Below the pieces are notes generated by a model. The model worked only from the letters and a program-made list of their open reading frames with translations, was not told the origin of the DNA and did not search any database. A stretch of 64,000 bases of DNA from the NCBI GenBank assembly GCA_950295325.1, contig OX485807.1, positions 20,555,666 through 20,619,665 of the forward strand, given 5' to 3'. Position numbers and translations under genes: made by a program. Shown here one piece after another: positions 24,617 to 36,840 of this stretch. The first letter of the stretch is position 1, and each line of letters opens with the position of its first letter. This DNA is from Polytrichum commune (taxonomy: Eukaryota; Streptophyta; Polytrichopsida; Polytrichales; Polytrichaceae).

Positions 24617-25240
24617 GAAGAAAACAAAATATTTGGTAATAGGACCCCGAGTATCCTATAACCGTGGCCTAAAGAAATATTTTTTTAGGGTTCAATAATA
24701 AGAAGATTGGGGAGGACAAATAATATGAATGCTAGATTGCAAGTAGTGAGCAATGAAAAAGACCAATATGTACACGACTCGGGGTTGCTAGTATGTGAGC
24801 ATGTGAGCATGCGAGCGTGAACATGTGAGCCTTCAATTTTTTCCCGGTTATGGTTTGTAAATCCGTTGGGGGCCTATGACTGTGGAATTACATGTAAGGG
24901 TCTATAGTCCAAATGAACAACAAATGAGAATGTTGCTATAACAATTTTGTACTAAAAATGAACTAATATACATTTAATTGTTGAGATAATAATAATGTAA
25001 TTGGAGACAATGTGTAAGCAAACTCATGTTGAAAACAAGTGTAGCATGTTAGAATGTCTCACTATAATACACATCAATGTAAAATTTAAATACATCATAA
25101 CACCATCATGAGGGTGACATTTACGAAGTCCAAAACATAAAGAACAACAAAAATAGATTGTAGATATAAATCGGGTAGTAGATTAAAATTGTTGAAGTTC
25201 TTGGAAATCAAATTTCAAAAATCAAATCATCAATACAAAC

Positions 25241-25486
25241 TTAAATATCGTCGGACTCAGATGCACTGAGTTCAAAATAAGCACATACTCTAGTATCATA
25301 ATATCTACGAGGTGAAGGTGAAATTGAAGATGAAGTAGATGAAGCATTAGCATAAGCTTCAGCTAAAGCCTCAGCATACACAGGGAGGCTCTGAGGACTA
25401 AGAGAGGGGCTTCTCAATAATCCACGGTGCCGATAAAATGACGAGATTTGTATCGGCGATGGATTCATCCAACTACAAACAACAAA
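25241..25486 (-). other. Possible extra 3' exon downstream of the methyltransferase gene
   Basis: After a plausible acceptor (TTTGTAG, minus strand) there is an open frame encoding a Ser/Pro/Ala-rich tail ending ELSASESDDI. It does not join the last recognised exon in frame: the phase-1 donor at TTAT|GTGAAT gives a stop. It could be a shifted terminal exon of the same gene or noncoding sequence. Confidence 0.35.
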
Positions 25487-25573
25487 CCATGTATTAGAAT
25501 ATGTAACAACAAATTAGAATACAAAATCTAGAATTTGCAATTGAAGTTGTTGAGAAAAAAACAATGAAAAAAC

Positions 25574-28500
25574 TTATTCACATAAGTTAAGAAGTGCGGC
25601 GTCTTCTATTGGAGTATCATCATCAAAGTCCATACCATCGCATGAGGTATCATTTGTAGGTGTTTGAAGAGGTTTTAGTACCTCATCAAAGAGTTCGGCA
25701 TCACTTTCTAATGCTAGAATATGACGATTAGATGAATGAGCCGCTCTAATAGAAGAACCTGGATGAAGCAAAACATTAATTAGAAAAATACGAACATTGA
25801 AGTATGAATTAAAAAACATATGAACAAATAATTGGATACTGTAATATACAATACCTGTAGAAGCAGTCATGTCTGCCACAATACCGCCTACAGGACTCAA
25901 ACCATGAACAAATAACTTCATTAAAACTTCAGACTTCTCCTTTGCACCCCTCCATGGCTTGCCATCTCTTTGTCTACATAATTGAATTTCCATAGTAATA
26001 GAGTTGAAGAGAACGTCATCTGTGGCTAAATCGACCTCAGGAATTGAAGGATGTATGGTGATCAGAAGTTCTTGAGGTTGCCTCGCAATGGGAATTGAAA
26101 ATGATCGAACCAATAACAAAGCCTTGAACTTCAAAGTCTGAAAGTCAATATAAAATTGAAATTAAAAAATATACAACACATAAAAACAAATTCAAATATG
26201 AACCAATCAAAATGAAATGTCATAATTGCTACTTACATTTTTGGACGGATTCATAGGATTTGCCAAGTGCAAGGAATTAATGATAGTCCACTCATCCTTG
26301 ATTTTGAACTTATAGTTCTTGAAGAATCCTGCCACTTCTCTCTTCATGGCAGAACTGTCAAGATAAAACAAAAGGAATGCTCCATCATCATGAAGATAGG
26401 TAACAACAAATGCCATCAATATGTTGAGAAAACTTGGAATATTGGCATTCCAAGGGGGAATTTGAGATGGCGGATCCGAGACACCTGGAACCCAAAGACC
26501 ATCTGGGTAATCCGCAACAATGAGGTCCACAACATGTTTCTTTTGCAATTGGCCATCAAAAAAAAATTGTCTACCTTCACCAACCTACAAAGATAAAATA
26601 TAAATATTACAATTCATGAATAAAGACGACAATTAAAATTTAAAATTAAAATAACGTAACAAAATACGAGTGAAACTTTATAAAACTTGAATAAAGTAAA
26701 AACTGTAAAATAAAATGAACTCACCTTTGATAGAAAAGCCACAATGTCGTCATATGGTGCACGAAATGTACCTGTTTGCTTCTTATCCTCGATAATCCTC
26801 ACAAAAGAATCATTCAAGATTAAATCCGAAGATGTATGATTTGCAGGTAAAGGAGGCAAGATATTCATCATACGTCTAAGCTTGGGAGGCATATCCAAGG
26901 TAGGAGAAGGGGTTGTTTTCTGCCGCTTTGAAGTATGAAACGTTGCCTCTAGATTTGAAGAAGAAGGTTCAGTAACTACAAGGTTGTTGAGACTGCTTTG
27001 AATTGGAGCATCCTCATCGCTATCATGAATGAGGAGGATTGATCTTTTAGGCTTAGACTTTTTTTTTTGGGCATCTTGGCTGCATCCTCATCCATTATAG
27101 AAGGAACAATTTTAGTTGTACCCTTGAGGGCGGGTTGAATGGAATTTCGAAGGGCAATATCAAAAGTGGGAGGTGATTTAAGAAGACAATCCAAATACCA
27201 CCCACATTTTTCAAAATGCACAGGATCCCAAGATTTCATGATCCCCTCTGTGAACATGCATTCTTCACTTTCGATATCCAAATAATTAGCCAAAAAAATG
27301 GGAGATTTGGAAATGGCTTTCGCAGGAAATAAGACATATTTGAAGTACCTATAAAACACCCTTCGCATGGGCGGATAAAAATTGAGTTGCTTGTCAATGT
27401 TATGATTTTTGTGAACTCCCTTATCCACACCGAATTCACGAAAAAATGCAGTATCCCACAATGATATGCGCATTGCCTCCACATAATCAAAAATAGTGGG
27501 CAAAGGATCCATACCATCTGGAAGGTAGTTGATGGACACATGCATATAAGCTACAGTAGCATCAAAGAGCTTCTCGGTCTCAATAGCCAACTGCCAAATA
27601 CAAAATAAAGATTAGAAGAATTAAATGATTGAAAAAATATTAAAAATAAATTAAAAACACAGACCAAAAATAAATGAACCAAACATAATAGAAGGACAAA
27701 AATTATCACTTGAGCCCACCAAGTAGCTTTATGAAGCCACTTAGGAAACTCTATATCATTGAATTTTGGTTTCGGAAACTTGAGAGCCTCACGAAGAGCA
27801 GGGGGACTGTTCCACCTCTCAAGCCACTTAATCTTCATAGATGTGTCCATTGCCGAAGTTGCTAACATCCAAAGTTTTTCTTGAGTCATCTCAGGGTTCT
27901 CATCGTGAGTTTCATAATGAGACTTCACCTGCTCTAAGAACATAGGATAATGTTTAGGATCCGCAATGGGAAGTTGTTTCTTCAATTCCGAATGAGAAGT
28001 CAATCTCACCCTCTCAACAACTTTGGAAACAAATTCATCTACTGCACTCGAAGTCCAATGCGCAGGATCAGGATATTTCTCATAAAATTTCCTTTGAGCA
28101 GTAGCAGCAGCATCTCCCAACTCTTGCTACACCAACGAAAAAACATACAAGAGTATGAATAATCACACACTATAAAAATAAGATGCAATAGAAAATATAG
28201 TTATAGAAATCGAAATAAAAAGAAAACAAGAAAAATATACAAGAAAACAAAAATCGTGAAAAACGAATACTTCAGAAAAAATAACCTGGTATAGAAATCC
28301 ATTAAGAGCCTCAACAGTCAAAGTAAACCAAGTCCTATGTTTGGATTTTTGTTTGGCATCAGCGGCAGTAAGATCTTCTTTAGAAACAAGTTTCTCAAAA
28401 TATGAAAGTGGTTGTCCAGCAATGCTTTGAATGCGGAAAAACTTATGAACAAGATTGGTACAAACATGAGATTTTTGGTTCCTACTGTCAAAACAAAACA

Positions 28501-31500
28501 TCCAATGATAAGCCAAAGAAAAGAGATATACAATAAAAAAAAAACTAAAAAAAGAACCAAATGAACCGAATAAATAAAAAGAGAAGAATGAAGTAATTAC
28601 CAATTGACTTCATGTAAAGTTGCCAACATGGTTGTAATATCTCCTTTGACGTCCAAAATAATACTTTCAACAACATAATGCCAAACCGGATCATGTGTGT
28701 GATCTCGATTAATAATGGGCAACCATGCTTGCAAACGGTAATTTCCGTCCCACACCATGAACATTTTCCCAGAAAAAACTTGAGGTCCTCATCAGCTTGC
28801 AATATTTTTTCAAAGGCATCATTAGCCCTCACCTAATTTTCACTCCAAGATTCAATGATACTATCGGTAACATCTACTGTTTTCCCCTCATTATTTTCCA
28901 AGGCCACATAAAAAACCCCATTGCCCTCCATATAACCACAAGCAACAAAATGTGCAGCCAGGTTCATAACGTCATTTTTTAGAAAAGGCCTTACAACAGG
29001 CAATGCAATCATTCGACATAGTGGAATGTTGAATTTTGATTTTGCCCTTGGTTGATACCTCAACCGTTCAAGACGGGAAGATGTGTTGACAGTTTCTTTC
29101 TTAAAAAATGCATGCAATTGCATCTCCAATTGCTCTTCAGAAAGATGTACAACTTCCAAATCTAAAGCACAAAACATATCACCCATTTGAAAAACAAAAA
29201 TAAATCAAAAGAAATATATACATAGGAAAGAAATCATATATGCAAACTAAAACAAAATGAAAAAACATTAAAGAAAGTGAGAGTATACATAATAGACAAA
29301 ACCACATATTCCCAAAAAGTCTAAATTTTGAATATGGGTGGCCGTTAACGGCCACTCTTCTTAGAGAAAAAAAATGAAGGAAATGAATGCATACACACAT
29401 GCATGCATACATGTAGAAACAAAATTTGAAATATGAATAAGGGTGGCCGTTAACGGCCACCTTTTTTGAAGCCGAAAAAAATGAAAGAAATGGGTGTATA
29501 CATGTAGAAAGAAACCCTTATGAAAAAAAATCCGAAATGTGAACAAAGGTGGCCGTCAACGGCCACCCTTATTGAAGGACAGAAAATGAGATAAATGGGA
29601 GTGTACATGTAAAGAGAAACCCTTATGAAAAAAAATCTGAAATGAGAATAAGGGTGGCCGTTAACGGCCACCCTTATTGAAGGAAAAAAAAATGAGAGAA
29701 ATGGGTGTGTACATGTAGAAAGAAACCCTTATGAAAGAAAATCTGAAGTGAAGATAAGGGTGGCCGGTAACGGCCACCCTTATTGAAGGACAGAAAATGA
29801 GAGAAATGGGAGTGTACATGTAAAGAGAGACCCTTATGAAAAAAAATCTGAAATGAGAATAAGGGTGGCCGTTAACAGCCACCCTTATTGAAGGAAAAAA
29901 AAAATGAGAGAAATGGGTGTGTACATGTAGAAATAAACCCTTATGGAAAAAAATCCGAAATGTGAAAAAGGGTGGCCGTCAACGGCCACCCTTATTGAAG
30001 GACAGAAAATGAGAGAAATGGGTGTATACATGTAGAAAGAAACCCTTATGAAAGAAAATCTGAAATGAGAATAAGGGTGGCCGTTAACGGCCACCGTTAT
30101 TGAAGGAAAAAAATGAGAGAAATGGGTGTGTACATGTAGAGAGAAACCCTTATGAAAAAAAATCTGAAATGAGAATAAGGGTGGCCGTTAACGGCCACCC
30201 TTATTGAAGGAAAAAAAAATGAGAGAAATGGGTGTGTACATGTAGAAAGAAACCCCTATGAACAAAAATCCGAAATGTGAATAAGGGTGGCCGGTAACGG
30301 CCACCCTTGTTGGAGGAAAAAAAAATGAAGCAATTGAGTGCATACACGAAGAAGAAAACACATATGGAGAAGAGTCTTAAATTTCAAGGACAAAAAATTT
30401 AAGGAAATGTGTGTATATTTGAAGAAAGAAACACATATACTCAGAAATATAAGATGCAACAAAGGGTGGCCGTTGACGGCCACACTTTTAGATGAAACAG
30501 ACTACAACACATAAGTGGGCATCATAGAAAGGGTGGCCGTTAACGGCTACCCAATTGGAAGAGAAACTCACCTTCATTTGAGTCGCTTTCCGGAGTTGCA
30601 GCTTCTTTGTCGCTCTTGCTCGTTTTGTCTCTGTGCCCACGTCGCCGCCTGGAACTTGTACCAGCATCTGCATCCTCCATGGTGCGCGCTCTTGCTTCTT
30701 GCGTATGTTGTTGCCGCCGCACTTCGAAAGAGGATGTCTGAAGACATTACGAAGAGTATGGCTTCAAGAGATTAGGGTAAGTCGGACTCTAAAAAAAAAA
30801 AAAAAAAACAAGTAAAAATTTGGTAGATTTCAGTCTATGGAATCTTTGCTATAACTTTTTCAAATATCCTAATTAATTTCCACAAAAATCTAGTGCATAG
30901 ATTTAAGCCTTGCCATTCACTCCATTTGTTTTCAGAATTATTGGATATAATATCAATTTTACATAAATCGTCAAAGTCTACTAAAACTAATATGGTTAGA
31001 TTTTCTGCATAAAATCTTCATGTTTTGAAGATTTTAGAAGAATCTAAGATGCTCTAATTGTTTTTTTGGCTCTAAAACAAGCAAAACAAAATTATTTTGT
31101 TCATGCTATATACCGTTGGAATCGTATTTTCGGTGTGCACAATATAGTATATATTATATACCTCTAAATTGATTTTCATTTTAAATTTCTTCTCTTATCA
31201 TTTCTTTCGTACAACTTACCTCCAATTCCGCCTCAGAAGATTGTTCTTCTTTTTCGTATTGTGTGGCTTGCTCTTCATCGATGCCTTTATCATAATCTTC
31301 CTCGTTTTTCTCTTCTTCATCTTCTTCATTGCATTCAGAGACGATATGTGGTTGAGCTTCACATGTAGGAGTTTGGTGTTCGAAAACATCTTCCGTTATC
31401 ATTTCGCATGCCACAATATCTTCGTACGTCAAATTCCTTGTTGTACCTAATAGGTCCACTCATTTCATTCGAGAAATACGTCTATTCATTCTAGCCCTTG

Positions 31501-32160
31501 ACAATTGTCTCTTACTTGAAAAACGAAAGCTACTTTTTCGCCTATTTTTTTTCCTACCCTTCACTGGAGTAACCACTGCTAACATGAATAAATGACGTTC
31601 TTTTACATTTAAACGCATTCAGCTACCCTCTGCACTACATTGTTACTCTCAACAACATACATTTCATGGATGTTAATAATGATTCGGCCACTAAATTTAT
31701 GAACTCCAAACAGAAGCCACGGTCTCAGCATAGATAGGGAGGCTTCATGAAGGTGATGGACTTGCTAGAAATTTTGGTTCTTCAAAAGAAGATCGCCAAC
31801 GTCACATTACTAGCACCTGACAACATAGATGTGTTAATACCCATCATAATTCAACTAAATACATACATAATATAATACAAATAAAAATTATACAATCAAC
31901 CATATGAATATTTCGAACAAGATAAACAAACAACATCTTGTTAAGGAATACATAACAAAATAATTTCAAATCAAACAATTTCAGAAGCTGACTTACCTTT
32001 TTGTTTCTTCTGTTTTGTGAACTCGTCTTCATTTCCGACTCCGAAATACCATCGTCTGCATGCTCTCTGCACCTTCATCATCCTCCGCCTTCCTATGTCT
32101 TCTCTTCTGCCTCACTAGTGTTCTCTCTACATGTTCCACTATCATTGTTGTCTATGATAT
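25574..32160 (-). pseudogene. Beta-class DNA amino-methyltransferase gene carried by the MULE (broken copy)
   Basis: Exons, in transcript order: a first exon ending at 31997 (AAAAAG|GTAAGT, start unresolved); 31578-31220 (very basic then very acidic); 30737-30572; 29161-28601; 28484-28286; 28126-27710; 27590-26725; 26584-26237; 26137-25855; 25758-25574. Phases agree throughout once two single bases are allowed for. From the ATG at 30680 the frame is ~989 residues. The middle is a helical region I do not recognise. Exon 26584-26237 holds VDLIVADYPDGLW, matching motif IV (usually DPPY). Exons 26137-25574 hold SPVGGIVADMTASTG and SSNRHILALESD, matching motif I/II of methyltransferases with IV-before-I order. 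Breaks: TGA in exon 31578-31220, TAG at 28833-28835, one-base losses in the A/T runs at 28773-28778 and 27059-27068. Confidence 0.72.
29179..30560. repeat. Palindromic ~105-bp minisatellite filling an intron
   Basis: About twelve copies of a near-perfect palindrome, GGTGGCCGTTAACGGCCACC, occur near 29346, 29450, 29558, 29662, 29767, 29871, 29979, 30083, 30189, 30294, 30474 and 30540. The spacing is ~105 bp, with one ~180 and one ~65. Between them runs a conserved spacer with AATGAGAGAAATGGGTG and GAAACCCTTATG. The array occupies almost the whole intron between donor 30571 and acceptor 29162 of the methyltransferase gene. Variation (GTCAAC, GGTAAC, GTTGAC) falls mostly in the central bases, while the GGCC/GGCC arms are kept. 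Confidence 0.92.
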
Positions 32161-32781
32161 ATCTTCTACCACTCCACTTTCATACATTTGTTTAGTGTTT
32201 AGAGCTCACTTAAACCTAGTGCACATTACGATCATCAGTGTTGCAATTGGCGTCCAATGATCAAGTTGTTTTAATTCGTCTTTCACTCTGCTTCTATTTT
32301 TATTATATCCGCCAAATTTCTCTGATATCCCAACCTACCATATTGACTTTGTTCTATTTATAATGGCCAATCATTTACTTTGCCGGCCAATTTTAATTGT
32401 TCCTGCATCTACATCCAGCCTACACAGTCATATTTTAAAACTCTGCCAACTTGTTTATTATTTGACGCCGTTTTCTCCATGATATCTGTGCCCGCATTTC
32501 TCCCATGTGATAATCTTATATTAGACAACTCCTTTGTGGGTTCAAGTTTCCTATGGCTTAGTTTCTAAAGGAGATATTTTTTGGGATCTGATTTAGGATT
32601 CTATATCTTCCTTGCAAATATTCTCTGTCTACTATTATGATCTGTCTTCTTTTGTATTATTGGATGCTATGGTATCACCTCTTTTAATTTACATCTATTA
32701 TTATATTCTCCATCATTCAATACAAAAACGATGTTGATCTAAGATTATTGTCATGTGTTGTTCATCTTTTTCTTCTTCTCC
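32161..32781. promoter_or_regulatory. Divergent intergenic region between the two MULE genes
   Basis: This ~0.6-kb AT-rich stretch separates the minus-strand methyltransferase gene from the plus-strand transposase. Both promoters must lie here or in the unresolved first exon. I see no motif I would name. Confidence 0.4.
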
Positions 32782-35700
32782 ATGGCTACCATTAGAGCTC
32801 ATGGATCTTTTGTTCCCTTCATTTTGCCACTTCAAGATGATGGTCATGTCAATGTCTCAGAGGATTTGCTTAGTTTGAGATTCAACCTCCAGATAGGAAC
32901 CATGTATTCAGAGCAAGAGATGTATTCTGCAGATGGAGAGGTGTATGAAACGGTTTTGGTTCAAAAAAACAGAACCGAGGTTGGTTTTATGTGGATCTTA
33001 GGACCTGGTTCATTTAGGGTAATAGGTCTTTCTGAATCTCAGATGCAAGCTTCAACTGTCATCTTGACAAACGAATCCGGTACATCCACCGTTCAAATTC
33101 CCTATGTCGCACCTGTTAAATTTGAACCCCCTGATGACTGTGTGTTTGTGCTATCATATTCAGAAGATGACATTTGTGCATCTGTTGATCTTTCAAACAC
33201 ATCGCCGTTTCCATTTAAAAGTCTTCATTCGAGTTCTTCACAGCTTCCTATACATGTAGCCAAATCTCCATGCGGTCCTATGTACAAGAGTTTGGTTCCC
33301 CAGCTCTCACCTTCTCAACGTCTTCCACTACACCCTTCACCTTCATCTATAGGGTTGACTATCGTTGATGCTTTGAAGCTTACAAAGTCTAGAAAAATAT
33401 CAAAGTCAGATCTCGCATCCATTGATTTTGATAGTATAGATGTTCATGATGTCAAGTACTTACCATCTTCTTTTAATGGTGATGTTTTGTTTCTCTTACC
33501 CCCTGTGACACTTAAAGCTCCAAGTACGTATGGCCGCTCAATGGACGGCATGGACAAGATGTGCGACGGTCACCCTTGGTGCACCACCAAAACCACCAAT
33601 ATCCAAAATGATTTTGGATTGTCCTTCCGGCGCTCCACTTGTGCTGGTCATCTCCAATGTCCTAATGACTACTGTGATTACATGAATTGCAATGGGGGCC
33701 TCCGGAACAACACTGAATGGGCCAGTTCAACTCCTCTCCCATTTGCTGTGGGTAATGTTCCTCCTTCTAGGTCCACTGTCGAGTGTAAGGTATGTCGTTC
33801 CACACCTGTGTGCATTGGTTTATGTCATGCTCGAATCCTATACATCCATTCCACATCTGTTCGAATGTCCAGGGCTTGCATTCATATTGGTGTACATGAT
33901 CACCCTGTGGCCAATGGCATATGCCGTGAGTCATTGGACATGGCATACCAGTGCGTTGCAAATGAAATATTGAAAACACCTACAGCCAAAAATTTAGCCA
34001 TAGTTATGGCAGCAAGCAAACAATTCTTGGCCGATTACCTTCTCAAATCTCCCGCAAATGTCGAAGGCCATCACTTGGTTGGTTCATCCCTAGAGGTCGT
34101 CATGGACAAATTCAGCACTCTTGCGTCCCCGAATTGTCGTAACTTTGTATCCGGATCAAAGCGTTTTTTGCGTAGTGGAATGAGAACTATGGATAGTATT
34201 ATGGCACTCAAAGACCACTCTGCTTTCAAGTTCGTCCATGGTAGTCGGTTTCCAGGGCAGTCAAAGGACAAAGTGTTTGTTTTCAAGATGTCTGTAGACC
34301 TTCCAGGTAGTGGTGTGGAGCTTGTGAAGAGGATGCAAGTCGGTGGGGACATGGAGAATTCATGGATTATGTTTGACCATGTCAAACGTTTGAAGGACTG
34401 GACGACCATGGCTTGCCATGTGTAGGACAGTCGATACTGTAAAGTGTTGACTATTGCGTGTTGTGACATGCAATCTAAAGATGGTGCAGCACAAATTCTC
34501 TTTTGGGAAAATTTGAATAATGTCATGGCAGAAAATGGTGTACCAAACGTAAACTTCAAAGGGTTTATGGCTGATAGTGCTCAAGCTAATTGGAATGCGG
34601 TGAGGGCGATTTACGGGGATGGTGATCCAAGTCTACCCATGGTTGCACGTGAGCGTACATGTCTTTTCCATTGGTCTGCAAGCTTGGATAAGGTGACCCA
34701 AAAGTATATCAAACCATCCTTGCAGTTTCAACACAAGCAAATATGCAAGGATTACAAAGACGCAAGAACAATGGACGACGCCGAGACTAAGTATCATGTG
34801 ATTCATTCTTGGTGGTTGTCATCCGGAGCTGCCTCAGAAGAAGGCATGCTTGGCCTTTCAGAGTGGTTGGGTTTTTGGCACTTTCGTTACAGACAATGGG
34901 GTGGTCATATGCTATTTGTAAGTACATATCAAATTTCATTCTTCAATGTCATTCATTTTTCTTCCACTGTTATATATATCTTTTATTTTTCTTATCCTCA
35001 TATTTGTGTGTTGTTCATAGGATATGACAATAGAAGAACGTGCGGAAATGCCAACATGCAACCTTGCAGAGACTGTACACAACAAATGGCTTCAACAGTC
35101 CGGCAACAAGATGACTTGTTTATATGAAGCTATAGTGGACGACATGATTCGTGCGTTCATGCAAATTGCAAATTACCGGACATGGTTGAAAGGGGGGTCT
35201 GATGGTAAAGGTCCTGATTCAGCATCCTTGAAACTCAAAGCGGCTACCAGGTGTGGAGATCCAAAAATGTTGGCCGATGCCATGAAGTCTTATCCAGGGG
35301 CAGAAGACGTCAACACGAGAGATTGTGCATTGGAAGGGTCAGAGCTCTTTGGTTCCACCAAACGCAAACTCAACCTACCACCGGGTGCTGATTGTGATTC
35401 TCATCGACCCGACAAAGTGAACTATTCCATTCCTCGTCCCAACACCCGAGCAACTCGTCAACGCATAGAGGAATCGTTGAGTTCTGCAATTCATGGTGTG
35501 GCTCATACTACATCCGTGTTAGAGACTGATTGTCTTGCTTCTAAGTGGCACATTGCAAGATTGCCATCCAACTCAGCCAAGCGTTGTTGGGCACTGCAGG
35601 CCATTACAGGGACTATGTGCAATGCCAAAGTCGGGACTGGGAAACATGGCACACCTGCTCCAACATACAAAGGGCTCAGGAAGGAATTTCGCTCTCCCAA

Positions 35701-36388
35701 CAATGTGGAGTATGAATTTTGGTTTTGTCCTGACGACATCAAACGTTGTGTGAGTGGCAGTAAGAAGAAATATGTGTTGGATTGGTCTATAGTACCCAAC
35801 ACGTGGCCAGTGAATATAGGTACCAATCTATCGAGAGAGGAGGTTTTGGCACTTGAAGATGCTGGATTTCAACTACATCAGAGGGAGGCATTGTCTCCTC
35901 GTCGTAGGTTTTCAACAATCGCAACTCTTCCCATCCCTCGATCGCATTTTTCTATGCCACCAAACCCAGACGCCCACCCTACATTCAGATTTGGGAAGAC
36001 AGTTCGTCGTAATCCAACAGCACCTCTGGCGGATCACAAAAACAAATGGGAGAGCGCCGGACTCATGGAAGGTTACTATGTGGTTGGGGTCACTGCCATT
36101 CCATATCTGGGCTTTGGAGTGATAATCAACATTGTCTCCAAGCAGGATATCACCTATCATGTCACAATTGGCGATATCCCGCATTGCACATGTCCAGATT
36201 TCACGAAAATGTCCTCTCATGCATTGGGAAAGAAAGGAAAATGGGTGTATTGTAAACATCTTTATTATGTGTTTAGATTTTTGTGCAAGGTGGATTACGA
36301 GAGTGACAAGTTCATTCATGCACCTACATATACCTATAATGAGGTCATGCAACTACTTGAACTTGCTAGTATTGTAGAATGTGAGTAG
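32782..36388 (+). pseudogene. MULE transposase with GCM-type zinc domain and SWIM finger (one stop)
   Basis: Exons are 32782-34917 and 35021-36388, separated by a 103-bp GTAAGT...CATAG intron in phase 0. The full frame would be 1,167 residues, interrupted only by a TAG at 34423-34425 (ACHV, stop, DSRYCKV). I start at the ATG at 32782 because the frame upstream opens only at GTG. Residues ~249-385 form a Cys/His cluster (DGHPWC, RRSTCAGHLQCPNDYC, CKVC, HIGVHDHPV) like the GCM/WRKY-GCM1 zinc domains known to be fused to MULE transposases. The DDE core has MFDHVKRL (D~532) and FMADSAQANW (D~598), then CLFHW. A SWIM finger CTCPDF...WVYCKH lies at ~1101-1126. It would recognise the TGAGC-rich termini and catalyse transposition. 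One nonsense change makes it probably inactive. Confidence 0.85.
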
Positions 36389-36599
36389 TATTGCAAGTGT
36401 TATATTAAGCAACATATATTTGAATGTCAATAAATGACATGTTTTTGTTTGGATTATTATAATAAAAATTAGCAGTGGACTGAAAGTATTTCAAATGATT
36501 CAGTAACTTCATTTTTATTTAGACTGCGACCCAACCATGTGTGGTTTGATTGATTCACACGGATAAATAATATCACGTTTCTAAAAATAATTAATAGTT

Positions 36600-36790
36600 A
36601 AGAAGATTCTACGCACATTCGCGTAGTAACGTCTTCTTGGTATCCGCCTATAGATTATTCCTGCTTTATCACTAGCTCAATTTGGGATAGCACCAGTCAA
36701 TGTAACCAACCGGATTCGAACCTGGGTTGATCCAGACTTAATACCAGTCTCTTACACAACTCGCATCCACAGGCGGATGTCTCAAAACCT
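36600..36790 (-). mobile_element. tRNA-like SINE candidate within the MULE
   Basis: On the minus strand an exact B-box GGTTCGAATCC follows an A-box-like GAGTTGTGTAAGAGACTGG by a tRNA-like distance. It is followed by ~90 bp of tail. It does not fold as a full tRNA by eye and its borders are unclear. Confidence 0.4.
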
Positions 36791-36840
36791 AGTAGCTACC
36801 TACATATTCAGTATTTCTAATATATAATTTTATTTCTTTT

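Noticed and set aside
25241-25468. A confident terminal exon of the methyltransferase gene
   Set aside because: The acceptor is plausible, but no donor in the preceding exon joins it in frame, so it was left as a possibility only.
29179-30483. A ladder of similar 60-75-residue minus-strand open frames beginning MAVNGHP
   Set aside because: They are translations of the 105-bp palindromic minisatellite inside an intron. Each unit ends at the same stop and no splice or family support exists.
29179-30560. Regularly spaced palindromic repeats resembling a CRISPR array
   Set aside because: The spacers are near-identical to each other, the context is a plant intron and there are no cas genes. It is a minisatellite.
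34071-34559. 162-residue minus-strand open frame opposite the MULE transposase
   Set aside because: It lies antisense to a well-supported conserved domain.
36600-36790. Functional tRNA gene
   Set aside because: The B-box is exact but no acceptor stem or anticodon arm can be folded by eye. A SINE-like origin is more likely.
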